This document shows positions 17,498-26,777 of a stretch of 64,000 nt of DNA, in pieces; the first letter of the stretch is position 1; each line of letters starts with the position of its first letter. Under the pieces are notes generated by a model. That model made no database searches and was not told where the DNA came from. It saw nothing but the letters and a program-made list of their open reading frames with translations. The position numbers and the translations under genes are program-made. Origin of the DNA: Salinibacter sp. 10B (lineage in GTDB: Bacteria > Bacteroidota > Rhodothermia > Rhodothermales > Salinibacteraceae); the NCBI RefSeq assembly GCF_002954405.1, contig NZ_MQWC01000004.1, positions 2,557,409 through 2,621,408 on the forward strand. Reading direction: 5' to 3'.

Positions 17498-18439
17498 ATG
17501 ATCAACGTCCTCTCGATCGACGGCGGCGGCATTCGCGGCTTCATCCCTGCGCTCGTTCTTCAGCATATCGAAATCGAAACCGGCCGGCCCACTGCCGAGC
17601 ATTTCGACCTTATCGCCGGTACGTCCACCGGCGGCATCCTTGCGCTCGGTCTTACCCTTCCGCAGAACGGTACGGCGAGTGATCCACGGTACAGCGCCGA
17701 AGAACTGGCGGCTCTCTACCGGGATCGAGGAGAAGACATCTTTCACCAGCCGCGCTGGCGACAGGTGGCCTCTGTGGTCAATCTGTTCGACGAGAAGTAC
17801 GACCACTCCGGTCTTGAGGGCGTCCTGGACGAGTATTTCGGCGATCAGCCGGTGGGCGACGGCCTGACGGACGTGATGGTGAGCAGCTACGACATTCAGG
17901 CCCGCGAGCCCTACTTCTTCATGAGCTGGCGGGAGCCGGACCAGACGGTGCCGATGCGCCGGGCGGCCCGGGCGACCTCCGCTGCGCCCACCTATTTCGA
18001 GCCCGCAAAAGTGGCGGTGGGGGATCAGCAGCGCGTGCTCGTGGACGGCGGCGTGTTCGTAAATAATCCTGCGGTATCGGCGTACGCGGAGGCCGAACGG
18101 CGGTATCCCGACGAGCCGATCCGGCTGGTCTCCATCGGGACGGGCAGCGCCACTGAGCCCATCGGCTACGACGAGTCGCAGGAGTGGGGCAAGCTGGGAT
18201 GGGCCGTCGAGACGATCGATATTGTGTTCGACGGCGTGTCCGACGCGGCCGACTATCAGCTCCGCCACGTGCTCGGCGATCGGTTCGACCGCTTTCAGGT
18301 GCCGCTGGAGTCGGCCAGCGATGCCATGGACGACGCCTCGATCGAAAATCTGGAGGCACTCGCGCAGGACGCCGAGCGCATGATGGCGACCCAGGCCGAT
18401 GCGCTAGAGGCACTCTGTAATCGGCTGGATGAGGCGTAG
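17498..18439 (+). CDS. patatin-like phospholipase
   Basis: A 313-residue cytosolic-type acyl hydrolase with no signal peptide. Oxyanion motif DGGGIRGFIP (about 8-17), nucleophile elbow GTSTGG (about 42-47, Ser in the middle) and catalytic Asp in DGGVFVNNP (about 183-191) are all intact. The opening ILSIDGGGIRG-like phrase is also found in CBASS effector CapV, but no cyclic-nucleotide synthase or other defence gene is near, so a lipid-metabolism enzyme is as likely. It is followed by an acyl-ACP thioesterase, which supports a lipid role. Confidence 0.9.
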   Translation: MINVLSIDGGGIRGFIPALVLQHIEIETGRPTAEHFDLIAGTSTGGILALGLTLPQNGTASDPRYSAEELAALYRDRGEDIFHQPRWRQVASVVNLFDEKYDHSGLEGVLDEYFGDQPVGDGLTDVMVSSYDIQAREPYFFMSWREPDQTVPMRRAARATSAAPTYFEPAKVAVGDQQRVLVDGGVFVNNPAVSAYAEAERRYPDEPIRLVSIGTGSATEPIGYDESQEWGKLGWAVETIDIVFDGVSDAADYQLRHVLGDRFDRFQVPLESASDAMDDASIENLEALAQDAERMMATQADALEALCNRLDEA

Positions 18440-18455
18440 TTATCGGGGTGGATGC

Positions 18456-18484
18456 CGGGCGCCGTTGGACTCCAACGACGCTAC
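18456..18484. repeat. palindromic repeat sharing a 20-mer with the element at 43962
   Basis: TTGGACTCCAACGACGCTAC at 18465-18484 is identical to 43975-43994. GTTGGA-C-TCCAAC is a perfect short palindrome, and the flank GCGCC partly extends the stem. It lies just after the patatin stop and could also act as a transcript 3'-end hairpin. Confidence 0.6.
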
Positions 18485-18570
18485 GGAAGAGAGCTGAGGT
18501 CGAAAAACAGGGTCGCGAGATTCCCGTTGGGGCTACCGTCGCCTCTATTTTGTTCTTTGTCTCCCCGCGC

Positions 18571-19341
18571 ATGAAGGCTCGCCCCTGGATCGAATCTCGC
18601 GTCGTCCGTGCCTCGGATGTAACCCCTAATGGCACTGCGTCCGTCCTCGCCCTTGCCACGTTTTTTCAGGAGGCCGCCGGGCGCCATGCCGCCGCGCTCG
18701 GCGTTTCGATGCAAGACCTGCTGGCCGACGGCAAGGCGTGGGTCTTGGCCCGGCTTCGGATGGAGGTGGATCGGTTGCCGGCGTGGGAAGAAGAGATCAC
18801 CATCGAGACGTGGCCGTCGGGCCTCGACCGGCTCTACGCCACGCGGGAGTTTGTTTTCCGGGACCAGGACGACCGTGAATTGGCTCGGGGCACCAGCGCC
18901 TGGCTCGTGATCGACACCGAGCGGCGGCGTCCACTGCGTCCCCCGTCGGTCCTGTACGACATCGAGGTGCCCGATCGGCCTGCGCCGCTGGGACAGGAAG
19001 AGGTTGACTTTGCAGCTCTATCCACCGTGGACCGGGAGCAGACCTTTTCCGTGCGCTACCACGACCTCGACCTCAACCGGCACGTCAACAACGTCCGCTA
19101 CCTGGAGTGGGCACTAGAGACCCTGTCCCCAGAGATTCTGGAGGAGCGTCGCTGTGTAGGGATTGCGCTCCAGTTTGAGGCCGAGACGACCCTCGGCGAT
19201 TCCGTGCGGGCGACCGCGGAGGAGCAGCAGGAAGGGGACAGCCTACGGGTACGTCACCGCCTGTCCCATGCTACGTCGGATCGGACCCTTGCACGTGCCG
19301 TGACGAGGTGGACTTCCATTTCAGAAGACGAGTCCAGATAA
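18571..19341 (+). CDS. acyl-ACP thioesterase (FatA/FatB-like)
   Basis: A 256-residue double-hotdog thioesterase that releases fatty acids from acyl carrier protein. The N-terminal half has TPNGTASVLALATFFQEAAGRHA and the WPSGLDRLYATREF strand. The second half has YHDLDLNRHVNNVRYLEW, the N-x-H-V-N-N signature with the catalytic Asn/His expected in the family. I start at 18571 (MKARPWIESR) because the upstream extension is unlike the family. Its neighbour patatin releases acyl chains too; a shared membrane-lipid function is inference. Confidence 0.9.
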   Translation: MKARPWIESRVVRASDVTPNGTASVLALATFFQEAAGRHAAALGVSMQDLLADGKAWVLARLRMEVDRLPAWEEEITIETWPSGLDRLYATREFVFRDQDDRELARGTSAWLVIDTERRRPLRPPSVLYDIEVPDRPAPLGQEEVDFAALSTVDREQTFSVRYHDLDLNRHVNNVRYLEWALETLSPEILEERRCVGIALQFEAETTLGDSVRATAEEQQEGDSLRVRHRLSHATSDRTLARAVTRWTSISEDESR

Positions 19342-19420
19342 GGGCAATCACACCACATCATTTTTCTCCATTTCTCTTCAGACGCTGTGTTCAACGTGCA
19401 GACAAATCGGAATCTCTGCC

Positions 19421-20170
19421 ATGGCAACAGGCGCATCGAGGGACATATGGGATTGGATCGACCTTGCGATTCGCATTTCGGCGGGCATTGCAATCCCGCT
19501 TCTCCTTTTCGTTTTCGGTCGAGAGCTTCGATTGGATCGGCAGGAAGCGCAAAACGCAGATCGCATCCGGCGCTCCATTGAGCATCTGGCGAGTCCAAAC
19601 TGGCGGGAGCGCTTGATGGGCGTGCAAGTCATGTGGCATTATTGCAGGCATCGAGAGCATTACCCGCTTCCTCTGGTTGCGGTGTTGGCGAGTACAATCG
19701 AGACGGACTCTAGCATCAGAGTGCGCCGGGCAGCCGGGCGCCTCTTTAGTGAGATTAAGTCTGAGCCCTCGGCCAATCGATCGGCTCCCTCAACGGCTAC
19801 ATGCAAAGCCGATCTTCCAGAGCGTCCCTTTCCCAAGATTAGGAAGATCCGCGAGCAGCTCCGCGTGTACATTCACATTCAGGAGGAGGCGCAGGAGGCC
19901 ACCGCGTCTGCGTTTAAGCGCTCAATTGATGGCGACACGATTGGCACCCATGTCGTAGATGTCGTCAGCATTGAGAAGTTGGACCGGGGACCGTCCTCCA
20001 CCCAGCTTCGATTCTTCAATGCCCAACAGCGAACGCTCGTCGATAGTCTCCTTGCCCACACGAGTCGGCTCCCCGCATTTTCCTCTCGCATCGACGTAAA
20101 AAATCTCAGCGATGAATACGGTCGGATTACCGACCACTTCGAGCTTTGGATAGCCCCTCAATCTCAGTAG
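19421..20170 (+). CDS. membrane-anchored protein with helical-repeat and LytR_C-like regions, unknown function
   Basis: A 249-residue protein with one N-terminal membrane helix (IRISAGIAIPLLLFVFG), then a charged helical stretch (RRSIEHLASPNWRERLMGVQVMW and VAVLASTIETDSS...VRRAAGRLF) that looks like one or two HEAT-like repeats. The C-terminal half (RVYIHIQEEAQE..., then TQLRFFNAQQRTLVDSLLAH, then FELWIAP) resembles the small domain appended to many bacterial signalling proteins and related to LytR_C. I do not recognise a named family. It might be an anchored adaptor. Base composition is less GC-rich than its neighbours. Confidence 0.65.
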   Translation: MATGASRDIWDWIDLAIRISAGIAIPLLLFVFGRELRLDRQEAQNADRIRRSIEHLASPNWRERLMGVQVMWHYCRHREHYPLPLVAVLASTIETDSSIRVRRAAGRLFSEIKSEPSANRSAPSTATCKADLPERPFPKIRKIREQLRVYIHIQEEAQEATASAFKRSIDGDTIGTHVVDVVSIEKLDRGPSSTQLRFFNAQQRTLVDSLLAHTSRLPAFSSRIDVKNLSDEYGRITDHFELWIAPQSQ

Positions 20171-20216
20171 AACGGGACGCATCGAGGATTCCTGCTGTTG
20201 CGTTTGCCTCCGTGAA

Positions 20217-20250
20217 CGAAAAACGCCCCGACCCCAGAGGGGCGGGGCGT
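20217..20250 (-). terminator. intrinsic terminator of the NmrA-like gene
   Basis: On the minus strand a GC hairpin, CGCCCCG.CCCCT against GGGGTCGGGGCG, is followed by TTTTT (the A run at 20219-20223 on the plus strand). It lies 17 bp past the stop of the gene at 20267. Confidence 0.88.
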
Positions 20251-20266
20251 CGGGTGGAAGGGAGGC

Positions 20267-21145
20267 TTACGTTCGTGCTGGGCGGTGCGCCCACGTCCTC
20301 GCGATGCTCTTGACGAACGAGCGGAATGAACGCGGCTCCTCTCCGAGAATCTGTCGGGTTTCCTTCTGCTGCGCCGTCGTGGCGATGAGGCCGCTCTCCT
20401 GGAAGCCGGCGTACATGATCCGGAAGTCGTATGCCATCCAGGCGGGGAGCATCGAGCGGCTTTGTGCCTCCCAGGTGTCGAGATCGTTGCCACCGTATGA
20501 CACGTCGCGGTCCAGGGCATCCCCGTAGATCCGAGCGCAGTCCGGACCGGTGAGCACGTCCGGGCCGGCCAGGGTGTATGTTTTGTTTTCGTGTCCACTC
20601 TGCGTGAGGGCATTCACGGCGGCCTTCGCGACGTCGCGGGTGTCTACGCGAGAGAGTCCGACATTGCCAATCGGCTGCGGGTAGAGGCCTTGCGACTCGA
20701 TCGCCCCCCGGAACCAGTGATCGTTTTGGTAAAAGTTGTTGGGGCGCAGAATCGTATACGTGAGATCCGACTGCTTGAGTGCGCTCTCAATCGTCATTTT
20801 GGCCGCAAAGTGCGGTGCGTTGGGGATCGTCTCTGCGTCCTGGACGGAGAGGTAGACCACGTGCTCGACGCCGACACGTTGTGCTTCGTTGAGGGCCGCG
20901 AGGCCCTGGTGCAGCTCACTCATGCTGACGGGGTTGAGGAGGAACAGCTTGTCGGTTCCCGCAAAAATGTCATCGTACGTGTTCGGGTCTTCGAGGTCGC
21001 CAAGGATGGCGGTCGCGCTCTTTGGCAATTTCTCGGCGTGCTCTTGCGAGCGGGTGAGGACACGGACGGTTTTGTTCTGCTCCAGCAGACCGGAGACGAC
21101 GTCTTTGCCGACGGTGCCGGTGCCACCGATGATGAGGTAGTTCAT
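20267..21145 (-). CDS. NmrA-like NAD(P)-binding reductase
   Basis: A 292-residue atypical short-chain dehydrogenase. The Rossmann motif IIGGTGTVGKDV (about 5-16) binds NAD(P). VVYLSVQDAETIPNAPHFAAKMTIE and YTILRPNNFYQN match NmrA/QOR2-type proteins, in which the usual Tyr-Lys pair is not strict. Such proteins are NADPH sensors or quinone reductases. It has its own terminator and stands alone. Function beyond the family is unknown. Confidence 0.88.
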   Translation of the reverse strand: MNYLIIGGTGTVGKDVVSGLLEQNKTVRVLTRSQEHAEKLPKSATAILGDLEDPNTYDDIFAGTDKLFLLNPVSMSELHQGLAALNEAQRVGVEHVVYLSVQDAETIPNAPHFAAKMTIESALKQSDLTYTILRPNNFYQNDHWFRGAIESQGLYPQPIGNVGLSRVDTRDVAKAAVNALTQSGHENKTYTLAGPDVLTGPDCARIYGDALDRDVSYGGNDLDTWEAQSRSMLPAWMAYDFRIMYAGFQESGLIATTAQQKETRQILGEEPRSFRSFVKSIARTWAHRPART

Positions 21146-21601
21146 GGGCGTAAAGAATAAGGAGGAAGGATACTGGCGGCGAGAGTTTATCCTGATTCAC
21201 GGTGCACGTGGGGAGGAGATGGTCACGCGCGGGCAACAGGAACGTGCTCTCGGATTCAGACTGGAGGATACGATCCCTGGACGAGTGTGGAGAAGGGAAC
21301 CGCCTCGTGTGTTGGAACGCCAACGGCAATTCCCCCGATGTGCCACACAGGGCGATGGATTGCACCTGCCCATTTACTGCGCCGTCCCTACTCGACGCGC
21401 TCCTAAATAATCTGCGGTCCGTCGAGGACCGGCCGGTGGCGAGCGTGTCGTTGTGCAAGCCCGCCCCATGCTCAGAGGCCCGTGATTGTCTTCATTTCAG
21501 CTCCATGTGTTTTGACTTCGGTCGGAGGCCCGGGTATGATGAAAAACGGAAATCCGCTGTTCGGGCAGACCGAACTCCTCTTCTCCGATCAACAGTTTTC
21601 T
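21146..21601. other. intergenic gap upstream of zinc-ribbon membrane gene
   Basis: No supported gene or RNA. In-frame starts at 21482 and 21536 could extend the next gene into this gap, but the extension has no recognisable signal. Confidence 0.4.
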
Positions 21602-22225
21602 ATGGGATCGACACCGCCCCAGCAACCGTCCTCTGACGATGAACTCCAACTCACGAAGCTGGAGACGGCGTTTATCGTCGGGATCGTGGGCTGTCTGCTG
21701 TTCGCCACGTGGCAGCTGGGGGACCTGCTGGTGAATGAGGTGCTGGACGGGTGGGTGGGCGACAGCGATCTCCGGGAGGATTTGATCTACTATGGCGTGG
21801 CCTTCACGGCCGCCCTCGCGGCTCTCAGCGGGACGACCCGCTCAGCGTTTCAGGTCGGCCGGTTCGGGACTACCGTTACCCGAGCGGTGCTCTGGTATGG
21901 CGCCCTGCTGCTCATCACGGCGTCGGGCATGGGTGCGATCGAATACCTGCCCGAAGTGGCGGCGGGACTTGTGGGCGCCGCCATTCTAATCGGGGCTGTG
22001 TACATCCTCCAGCAGCGGTACTTTACCCAGGAGCGCATCCTGCGGCGGCGCCTGCGCAACGACGACTGTCCGGACTGCGGGGGGCATCTGCGGGCGGAAG
22101 CGCACTTCTGCTCGCACTGCGGACGGCGGGTGGGACGCGACTGCCCAGAGTGCGATGGGTACGTGACCCGTCTCGACACGTACTGCGCCTCTTGCGGCCA
22201 CGAGTTGGCCGCAGAGTCACGATAG
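21602..22225 (+). CDS. membrane protein with C-terminal double zinc ribbon
   Basis: A 207-residue protein (start at 21602; earlier starts possible). Three or four helices occupy about residues 18-135 (FIVGIVGCLLFATWQLG; GVAFTAALAALSG; AVLWYGALLLITASGMG; GLVGAAILIGAVYIL). The C-terminal 60 residues hold four CxxC-type knuckles (CPDCG, CSHCG, CPEC, CASCG) that should bind two zinc ions. This architecture is common in bacterial proteins of unknown role. The ribbons face the cytoplasm by prediction. Confidence 0.78.
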   Translation: MGSTPPQQPSSDDELQLTKLETAFIVGIVGCLLFATWQLGDLLVNEVLDGWVGDSDLREDLIYYGVAFTAALAALSGTTRSAFQVGRFGTTVTRAVLWYGALLLITASGMGAIEYLPEVAAGLVGAAILIGAVYILQQRYFTQERILRRRLRNDDCPDCGGHLRAEAHFCSHCGRRVGRDCPECDGYVTRLDTYCASCGHELAAESR

Positions 22226-22320
22226 CACCGGATCCCGCCCGGCCCTTGCTCGGTTTCTTCCGAACAAGCGCCGAGAAATTCGCGGCACCGCGCCCTATTT
22301 CTGCTCATCGAGTCTGCCCA

Positions 22321-22857
22321 ATGGCCGATTCCGACGCCCTCCGCACCCTCCTCACCACACAACTGGACGCCACCGTGGCCCGCCGCCCGCCCGACGAGAT
22401 TCTGCGGGCCGTGCCGCCCGAGGCGCGCGGCGTCCAGCCCGACGGCTTGCCTGAGGCCTATTCGCTGTGGCAGATTCTAGAGCACATGCGCATTTGCCAG
22501 GCGGACTACCTGGGCTACTGCAAGAATCCGGACTACACCCTTCCGACGTGGCCCGATGACTACTGGCCAGCCTCGGTCGCTCCGCCGAGCGACGCGGCCT
22601 GGGAGAAGAGCCTAGCGCGATTTCAAGACGACCTCCAGTCTGTAAAGCAGTTCGTCAACGACCCGGACCTCGAGATCGGAGGGCCGATTCCACATGCGGA
22701 CGGTGTGGCCTACCACGGCACCACCTACGCGTCGGAGATCGGGGCCATCGCCGACCACAACGCTTACCACCTCGGGCAATTCGTGACGGTGCGGCGCCTG
22801 CTGGGCGTGTGGCCGCCCGCGGACGTCGACGACCCCGACTGGAAAAACGACCTCTGA
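22321..22857 (+). CDS. DinB-like four-helix protein
   Basis: A 178-residue protein starting MADSDALRTLL. LPEAYSLWQILEHMRICQADYLGY carries the first metal-ligand His, and ADHNAYHLGQFVTVRRLLGVWP carries the pair of His typical of DinB/YfiT metal sites. DinB-family proteins act as thiol-dependent transferases or metal-binding stress proteins. No partner is apparent. A plausible start (ATG at 22321) lies 95 bp after the zinc-ribbon gene. Confidence 0.85.
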   Translation: MADSDALRTLLTTQLDATVARRPPDEILRAVPPEARGVQPDGLPEAYSLWQILEHMRICQADYLGYCKNPDYTLPTWPDDYWPASVAPPSDAAWEKSLARFQDDLQSVKQFVNDPDLEIGGPIPHADGVAYHGTTYASEIGAIADHNAYHLGQFVTVRRLLGVWPPADVDDPDWKNDL

Positions 22858-22895
22858 CTCTGAACCCTTCGTTCGGGCTTCTCGTATCTCGGGCA

Positions 22896-23040
22896 GGTTG
22901 TGAGTTGAGGATTTCGGGTTGTGCGTTTTCTCAACGGGACAACCCATCAGAAGTAATTCGGAATGGGGGCGGGTCTCCGTGGTTTTGGTTTGTCTACCGT
23001 GACTACAATCCTCCACTCGCAAACCCCATAACTCACAACC
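22896..23040. repeat. inverted repeat with 11-bp perfect core and heptad phasing, before mnmG
   Basis: GGTTGTGAGTT at 22896-22906 and its complement AACTCACAACC at 23030-23040 bracket 123 bp. Each arm continues in 7-bp steps (GGTTGTG/AGTTGAG/GATTTCG/GGTTGTG). The right arm ends about 50 bp before the mnmG start. Confidence 0.6.
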
Positions 23041-23091
23041 CGGTGCTCTTCCCTCGGTTGGTTTTGTTCTCGGAACGAACGGCTTCTCACC

Positions 23092-25089
23092 ATGCACACC
23101 GACTATTTTGAGTACGACGTTATTGTCGTGGGCGGCGGGCATAGCGGCAGTGAGGCCGCGGCCGCGGCGGCCAACATGGGCGCCGACACGCTGCTCGTCA
23201 CCATGAAGCTCGCGGACATCGGGCAAATGTCGTGCAATCCGGCCATTGGCGGGATCGGCAAGGGACACATCGCCCGCGAGATCGACGCGCTCGGCGGCAT
23301 CATGGGCAAGGCCACCGACCGGGCGGGCATCCAGTTTCGGATGCTCAACAAGAGCAAAGGGCCGGCCGTGTGGGGGCCGCGCGCGCAATGCGGTCGACGG
23401 GCCTATGCTCGCGCCATTCGGGAAGAACTGGAGGCGATCGAGAACCTCCGGATGCGGTCGGACATGGTGAAGGAGATCCTGACCGACGACGCCGGGGAGA
23501 CGGTGACCGGCGTCCGCACGAATCTCGGGAAGGAATTTCGCGCGCCCTGCGTGATTCTCACGACGGGCACGTTCTCGAACGGCGTCATCCACGTGGGCGA
23601 GAAGAACTTCGGCGGGGGGCGCATTGGCGAAAGTGCCTCGCACGGCATCACCGGTTGCCTGCACGACCTCGGCTTCGAGAGCGGGCGGCTCAAGACGGGC
23701 ACGCCGCCCCGCATCGATGGCCGCTCCATCGACTACAGCGGGATGGAGAAGCAGCCGGCCGACCCGGACGCCACGGCGTTTTCGTTCCTGACCGACGACC
23801 TGCCGCCGGTCGACGAGCAGCTCTGCTGCTGGCTTACGGACACGACGCCGGAGACGCACGAGGTGCTGCGCACCGGCTTCGACCGAAGTCCGATGTTCTC
23901 GGGGCGAATTGAGGCCGAAGGTCCGCGCTACTGCCCGTCCATTGAGGACAAGATCGACCGCTTTTCGGAGAAGGACCACCACCAGCTCTTCATTGAGCCC
24001 GAGGGGCGGGACACGCACGAGATCTACCTGAACGGCTTTTCGTCGAGCCTGCCGGAGGAAGTGCAGTTCGAGGCGCTGCGCACCATCCCGGGCCTGGAGA
24101 ACGCGCACATGCACCGGCCCGGCTACGCCATCGAGTACGACTTCTTCCCCCCGTACCAGATCCAGTACAGCCTGGAGACGAAGTACGTGGACGGCCTCTT
24201 CTTTGCCGGACAGATCAACGGCACCACCGGTTACGAGGAGGCGGCGGCCCAGGGCATCATGGCCGGCATCAACGCCGTGCAGAAGCTGCGGAAGGCCGAC
24301 CCGATCGTGCTGAAGCGGTCGGAGGCCTACATCGGCGTGCTCATCGACGACCTCGTGGCGAAGGGCACCGACGAGCCGTACCGTATGTTCACCAGTCGTG
24401 CCGAGCACCGGATCCTGCTGCGCCAGGACAATGCCGACCTCCGCCTCACCGAGCTGGGCCGTAAACTGGGCCTCGCCTCGCAGCAGCGCTACGATCGGAT
24501 GAAGCAAAAGGAGCAGGCCATCGAAGAGACGCGCGCCGCCCTCGACGACACCAGCGTCTCGCCCGAGCAGGTGGACGACTACCTACAGTCGGTGGGCACG
24601 TCCACCCTCAACCAGTCGCGGCCGGTTATCGAGATTTGCAAGCGGCCGGAGGTCGACTCGGAAGACCTCCTGCGTCACGCTGGCATCTACGACGAGGTGG
24701 TCACGGAGGCGCCCGGCATGCTCAGCAGTCCGCGTCTCATCGAGATCGACCTCAAATACGAAGGCTACATCGATCGGCAGGAGGACATGGTGGAGGAGAT
24801 GGAGGAGAAGGAGCGCTGGCCCATCCCGGACGACTTTGAGTACGAGGACCTCGACAACGTCTCGATCGAGGCCCGCGAGAAGCTGAGCAAGGTGGAGCCG
24901 GACAATCTGGGCCAAGCCTCCCGCGTCCCGGGCGTTCGGGCATCGGACATTTCCGTGCTCATGGTGCTTCTCAAGAACAAGGGCGTGGAGCCGCTGCCGA
25001 AGGAGCGCGATCTGGATCTCGACGCGATGGGTGGGGACGGACAGTCCTTCGGCGCGTCCCGCGAGCAGGCGGTAGAGGTGTCTGGGTGA
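23092..25089 (+). CDS. mnmG: tRNA uridine-5-carboxymethylaminomethyl synthesis enzyme MnmG (GidA)
   Basis: A 665-residue FAD enzyme that works with MnmE on tRNA wobble uridine. FAD-binding motif [12 protein letters not shown] (about 12-23), the conserved [13 protein letters not shown] loop, the Cys loops around [12 protein letters not shown], and [18 protein letters not shown] are all present. The C-terminal helical domain ([14 protein letters not shown] region and YEGYIDRQ) contacts MnmE/tRNA. Length is slightly above the 620-630 residue norm, with a C-terminal acidic tail. mnmE lies upstream and rsmG downstream, typical origin-linked genes. Confidence 0.96.
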   Translation: MHTDYFEYDVIVVGGGHSGSEAAAAAANMGADTLLVTMKLADIGQMSCNPAIGGIGKGHIAREIDALGGIMGKATDRAGIQFRMLNKSKGPAVWGPRAQCGRRAYARAIREELEAIENLRMRSDMVKEILTDDAGETVTGVRTNLGKEFRAPCVILTTGTFSNGVIHVGEKNFGGGRIGESASHGITGCLHDLGFESGRLKTGTPPRIDGRSIDYSGMEKQPADPDATAFSFLTDDLPPVDEQLCCWLTDTTPETHEVLRTGFDRSPMFSGRIEAEGPRYCPSIEDKIDRFSEKDHHQLFIEPEGRDTHEIYLNGFSSSLPEEVQFEALRTIPGLENAHMHRPGYAIEYDFFPPYQIQYSLETKYVDGLFFAGQINGTTGYEEAAAQGIMAGINAVQKLRKADPIVLKRSEAYIGVLIDDLVAKGTDEPYRMFTSRAEHRILLRQDNADLRLTELGRKLGLASQQRYDRMKQKEQAIEETRAALDDTSVSPEQVDDYLQSVGTSTLNQSRPVIEICKRPEVDSEDLLRHAGIYDEVVTEAPGMLSSPRLIEIDLKYEGYIDRQEDMVEEMEEKERWPIPDDFEYEDLDNVSIEAREKLSKVEPDNLGQASRVPGVRASDISVLMVLLKNKGVEPLPKERDLDLDAMGGDGQSFGASREQAVEVSG

Positions 25090-25160
25090 GCCCGGCACTG
25101 CCGGCGGCCCGGTGTTTTCGGAGTCGTTCGCGCCGGGGCCCGTTCGTGAAAAGGGGCGGA

Positions 25161-25922
25161 CTATGAGCTCCACAGATAGAAGAGGAGGCCGCCCAGCACC
25201 AAGAGGCCGCCCACGACCATGAATCCCCAATTCGACTCGGCGGCTGGCTGAGCAGCGGCCTCGGACGTGTCCCGCTGGGTCGTCGTGTCGGGGGCGGTGG
25301 GCACAGTAGTGGGCGCGTCCGCTGCGGCCGTGTCGCGCGGGGAGGGAGTCGATGAGGAGGAAGCAGAGTCACTCTCGCTGCGGTGTTCTTGCAGGGATCG
25401 TCTTGCCAGGAGCTCCTGCTCCGACGGCGTCTCCTGGGCCCGGTCTCTCGTTTGGGCACGAGAGGGCTGCACGCCGCGAAGCGTTGAGAGGCGGGCGAGG
25501 TCAGGAATCTTTGCGATGGGAAGCCGACCGGAGACGATTCGTCCCGCTACCGCTGCCTCTGTGAGGCCGAGTGCTTCGAGATCCGTTTTGAGGGCCTTTG
25601 GATCCGCCGTTGCAATTGCATCGATCGTAACGCGTCCGTCCCGGATCTGCATTTGCGACTCGCTGTCGTCCCCACTTTGAATGCCGTTCGTTTCCTTTGC
25701 CCGGGATCGATGGTACAAGAGCAGAAGATCCATTCCGGCCTTGGCCAGCGGTCCGTCCTTCCCTTCCAGGTCGGCTCCGTGGAAGTCCCGGAGGGCGTGC
25801 CGTCGAATGCTATCAGGAGACTGAGCGTGCGTCACGGGGACGAGCAGGATCGTAAGACATAGTGTGAGAAGAACACCGAGTGCGGCAGAGCGTCCTCGGG
25901 GCCGTCTGGCTGGGCTTTGCAT
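25161..25922 (-). CDS. secreted protein with peptidase pro-domain-like region and C-terminal anchor
   Basis: A 253-residue protein from ATG 25922; the longer frame to 26075 overlaps the rsmG start region and is unlikely. It has a signal peptide (AALGVLLTLCLTILLVPVTHAQ), then a region DGRVTIDAIATADPKALKTDLEALGL and SGRLPIAKIPDLARLSTLRGVQPS. That pattern resembles the N-terminal pro-domain of secreted subtilase-like proteins in this phylum, but no protease domain follows. A Ser/Thr/Ala-rich linker and a final helix (VVGGLLVLGGLLFYL) end the protein. It diverges from rsmG with a 124-bp gap. Possibly an anchored inhibitor or chaperone; this is inference. Confidence 0.72.
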   Translation of the reverse strand: MQSPARRPRGRSAALGVLLTLCLTILLVPVTHAQSPDSIRRHALRDFHGADLEGKDGPLAKAGMDLLLLYHRSRAKETNGIQSGDDSESQMQIRDGRVTIDAIATADPKALKTDLEALGLTEAAVAGRIVSGRLPIAKIPDLARLSTLRGVQPSRAQTRDRAQETPSEQELLARRSLQEHRSESDSASSSSTPSPRDTAAADAPTTVPTAPDTTTQRDTSEAAAQPAAESNWGFMVVGGLLVLGGLLFYLWSS

Positions 25923-26046
25923 GGTCGGCGATCGGTTGGAGGGAGGAGGGAGACAAAAGAGGGACGGCTTGTGATACAGCGCAAACGCGTATTTTATGGT
26001 ATCTTTTTGAAATGTATTGTTTTGATGGACAAGGTGAAGAGGTAAA

Positions 26047-26694
26047 ATGCAAGAGCTGACTGGTATCTCCTTCATTGATCTTACCGACGATCAGCATCAG
26101 CAGCTGGAGGCATTCGAGGAGCAACTGCTCCGCTTCAACCAGCGCGTCAACCTGATCTCGGCGGAGAGCGAGCATCATTTTCGGACGCAGCACCTGCTGC
26201 ACTGCCTCACGCTCACCCGTCGCGATTTTCCCGATGGGTGTACGATTGTGGACTGGGGAACGGGCGGCGGGCTGCCGGCGATTCCCTTGGCGATTTGCTA
26301 CCCGGAGGTGACGGTCGTCGGTGTGGACTCGGTGGGAAAGAAGGGACGGGCCGTGCGAACGATCGCCCGGCGGCTCGGGCTCGACAACTGCTATTCCTGG
26401 ACGGGAAGGGCGGAGGACTGGGACGGGGAGGCGCACTACTCGGTGTCGCGCGCCACGGCGCCGCTGGGGGAGCTCTGGCAGTGGCATCGGCGGATCGCAA
26501 TCGACCTGGAGGGGACGCCCGGCGACGGTGAATGGCAGCAGGGACTGCTTGCGCTCAAGGGCGGGAACCTGAGCGGGGAGATCGAGGCGCTCCGAGCAGC
26601 AGATTCAGCCGTAGAGGTCGAGCGGTTTTCGCTGGAGTCGCTGCTCGGGCGGAATGAGTTCTTTGGAGAGAAAGAAATTGTGGCAATAGGGTAA
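26047..26694 (+). CDS. rsmG: 16S rRNA (guanine527-N7)-methyltransferase RsmG (GidB)
   Basis: A 215-residue SAM enzyme that methylates G527 of 16S rRNA. NLISAESEHHFRTQHLLHCL is the family N-terminal signature. The SAM motif is VDWGTGGGLPAIPLAI (about 67-82), a variant of the usual D-x-G-S/T-G-G-G-x-P-G. VSRATAPLGELWQW and LLALKGGNLSGEIEAL follow, ending with LESLLGRNEFFGEKEIVAIG. Intact. A second, diverged copy of its last 45 codons occurs at about 27900-28040. Confidence 0.94.
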   Translation: MQELTGISFIDLTDDQHQQLEAFEEQLLRFNQRVNLISAESEHHFRTQHLLHCLTLTRRDFPDGCTIVDWGTGGGLPAIPLAICYPEVTVVGVDSVGKKGRAVRTIARRLGLDNCYSWTGRAEDWDGEAHYSVSRATAPLGELWQWHRRIAIDLEGTPGDGEWQQGLLALKGGNLSGEIEALRAADSAVEVERFSLESLLGRNEFFGEKEIVAIG

Positions 26695-26777
26695 GGGACC
26701 TTTGCGGTCTTGCTATACGGCCTCCATCGTCTGGAAACTGCGACTGGGCGAAGCCAAATATCCAAGATCGAGCTCAG

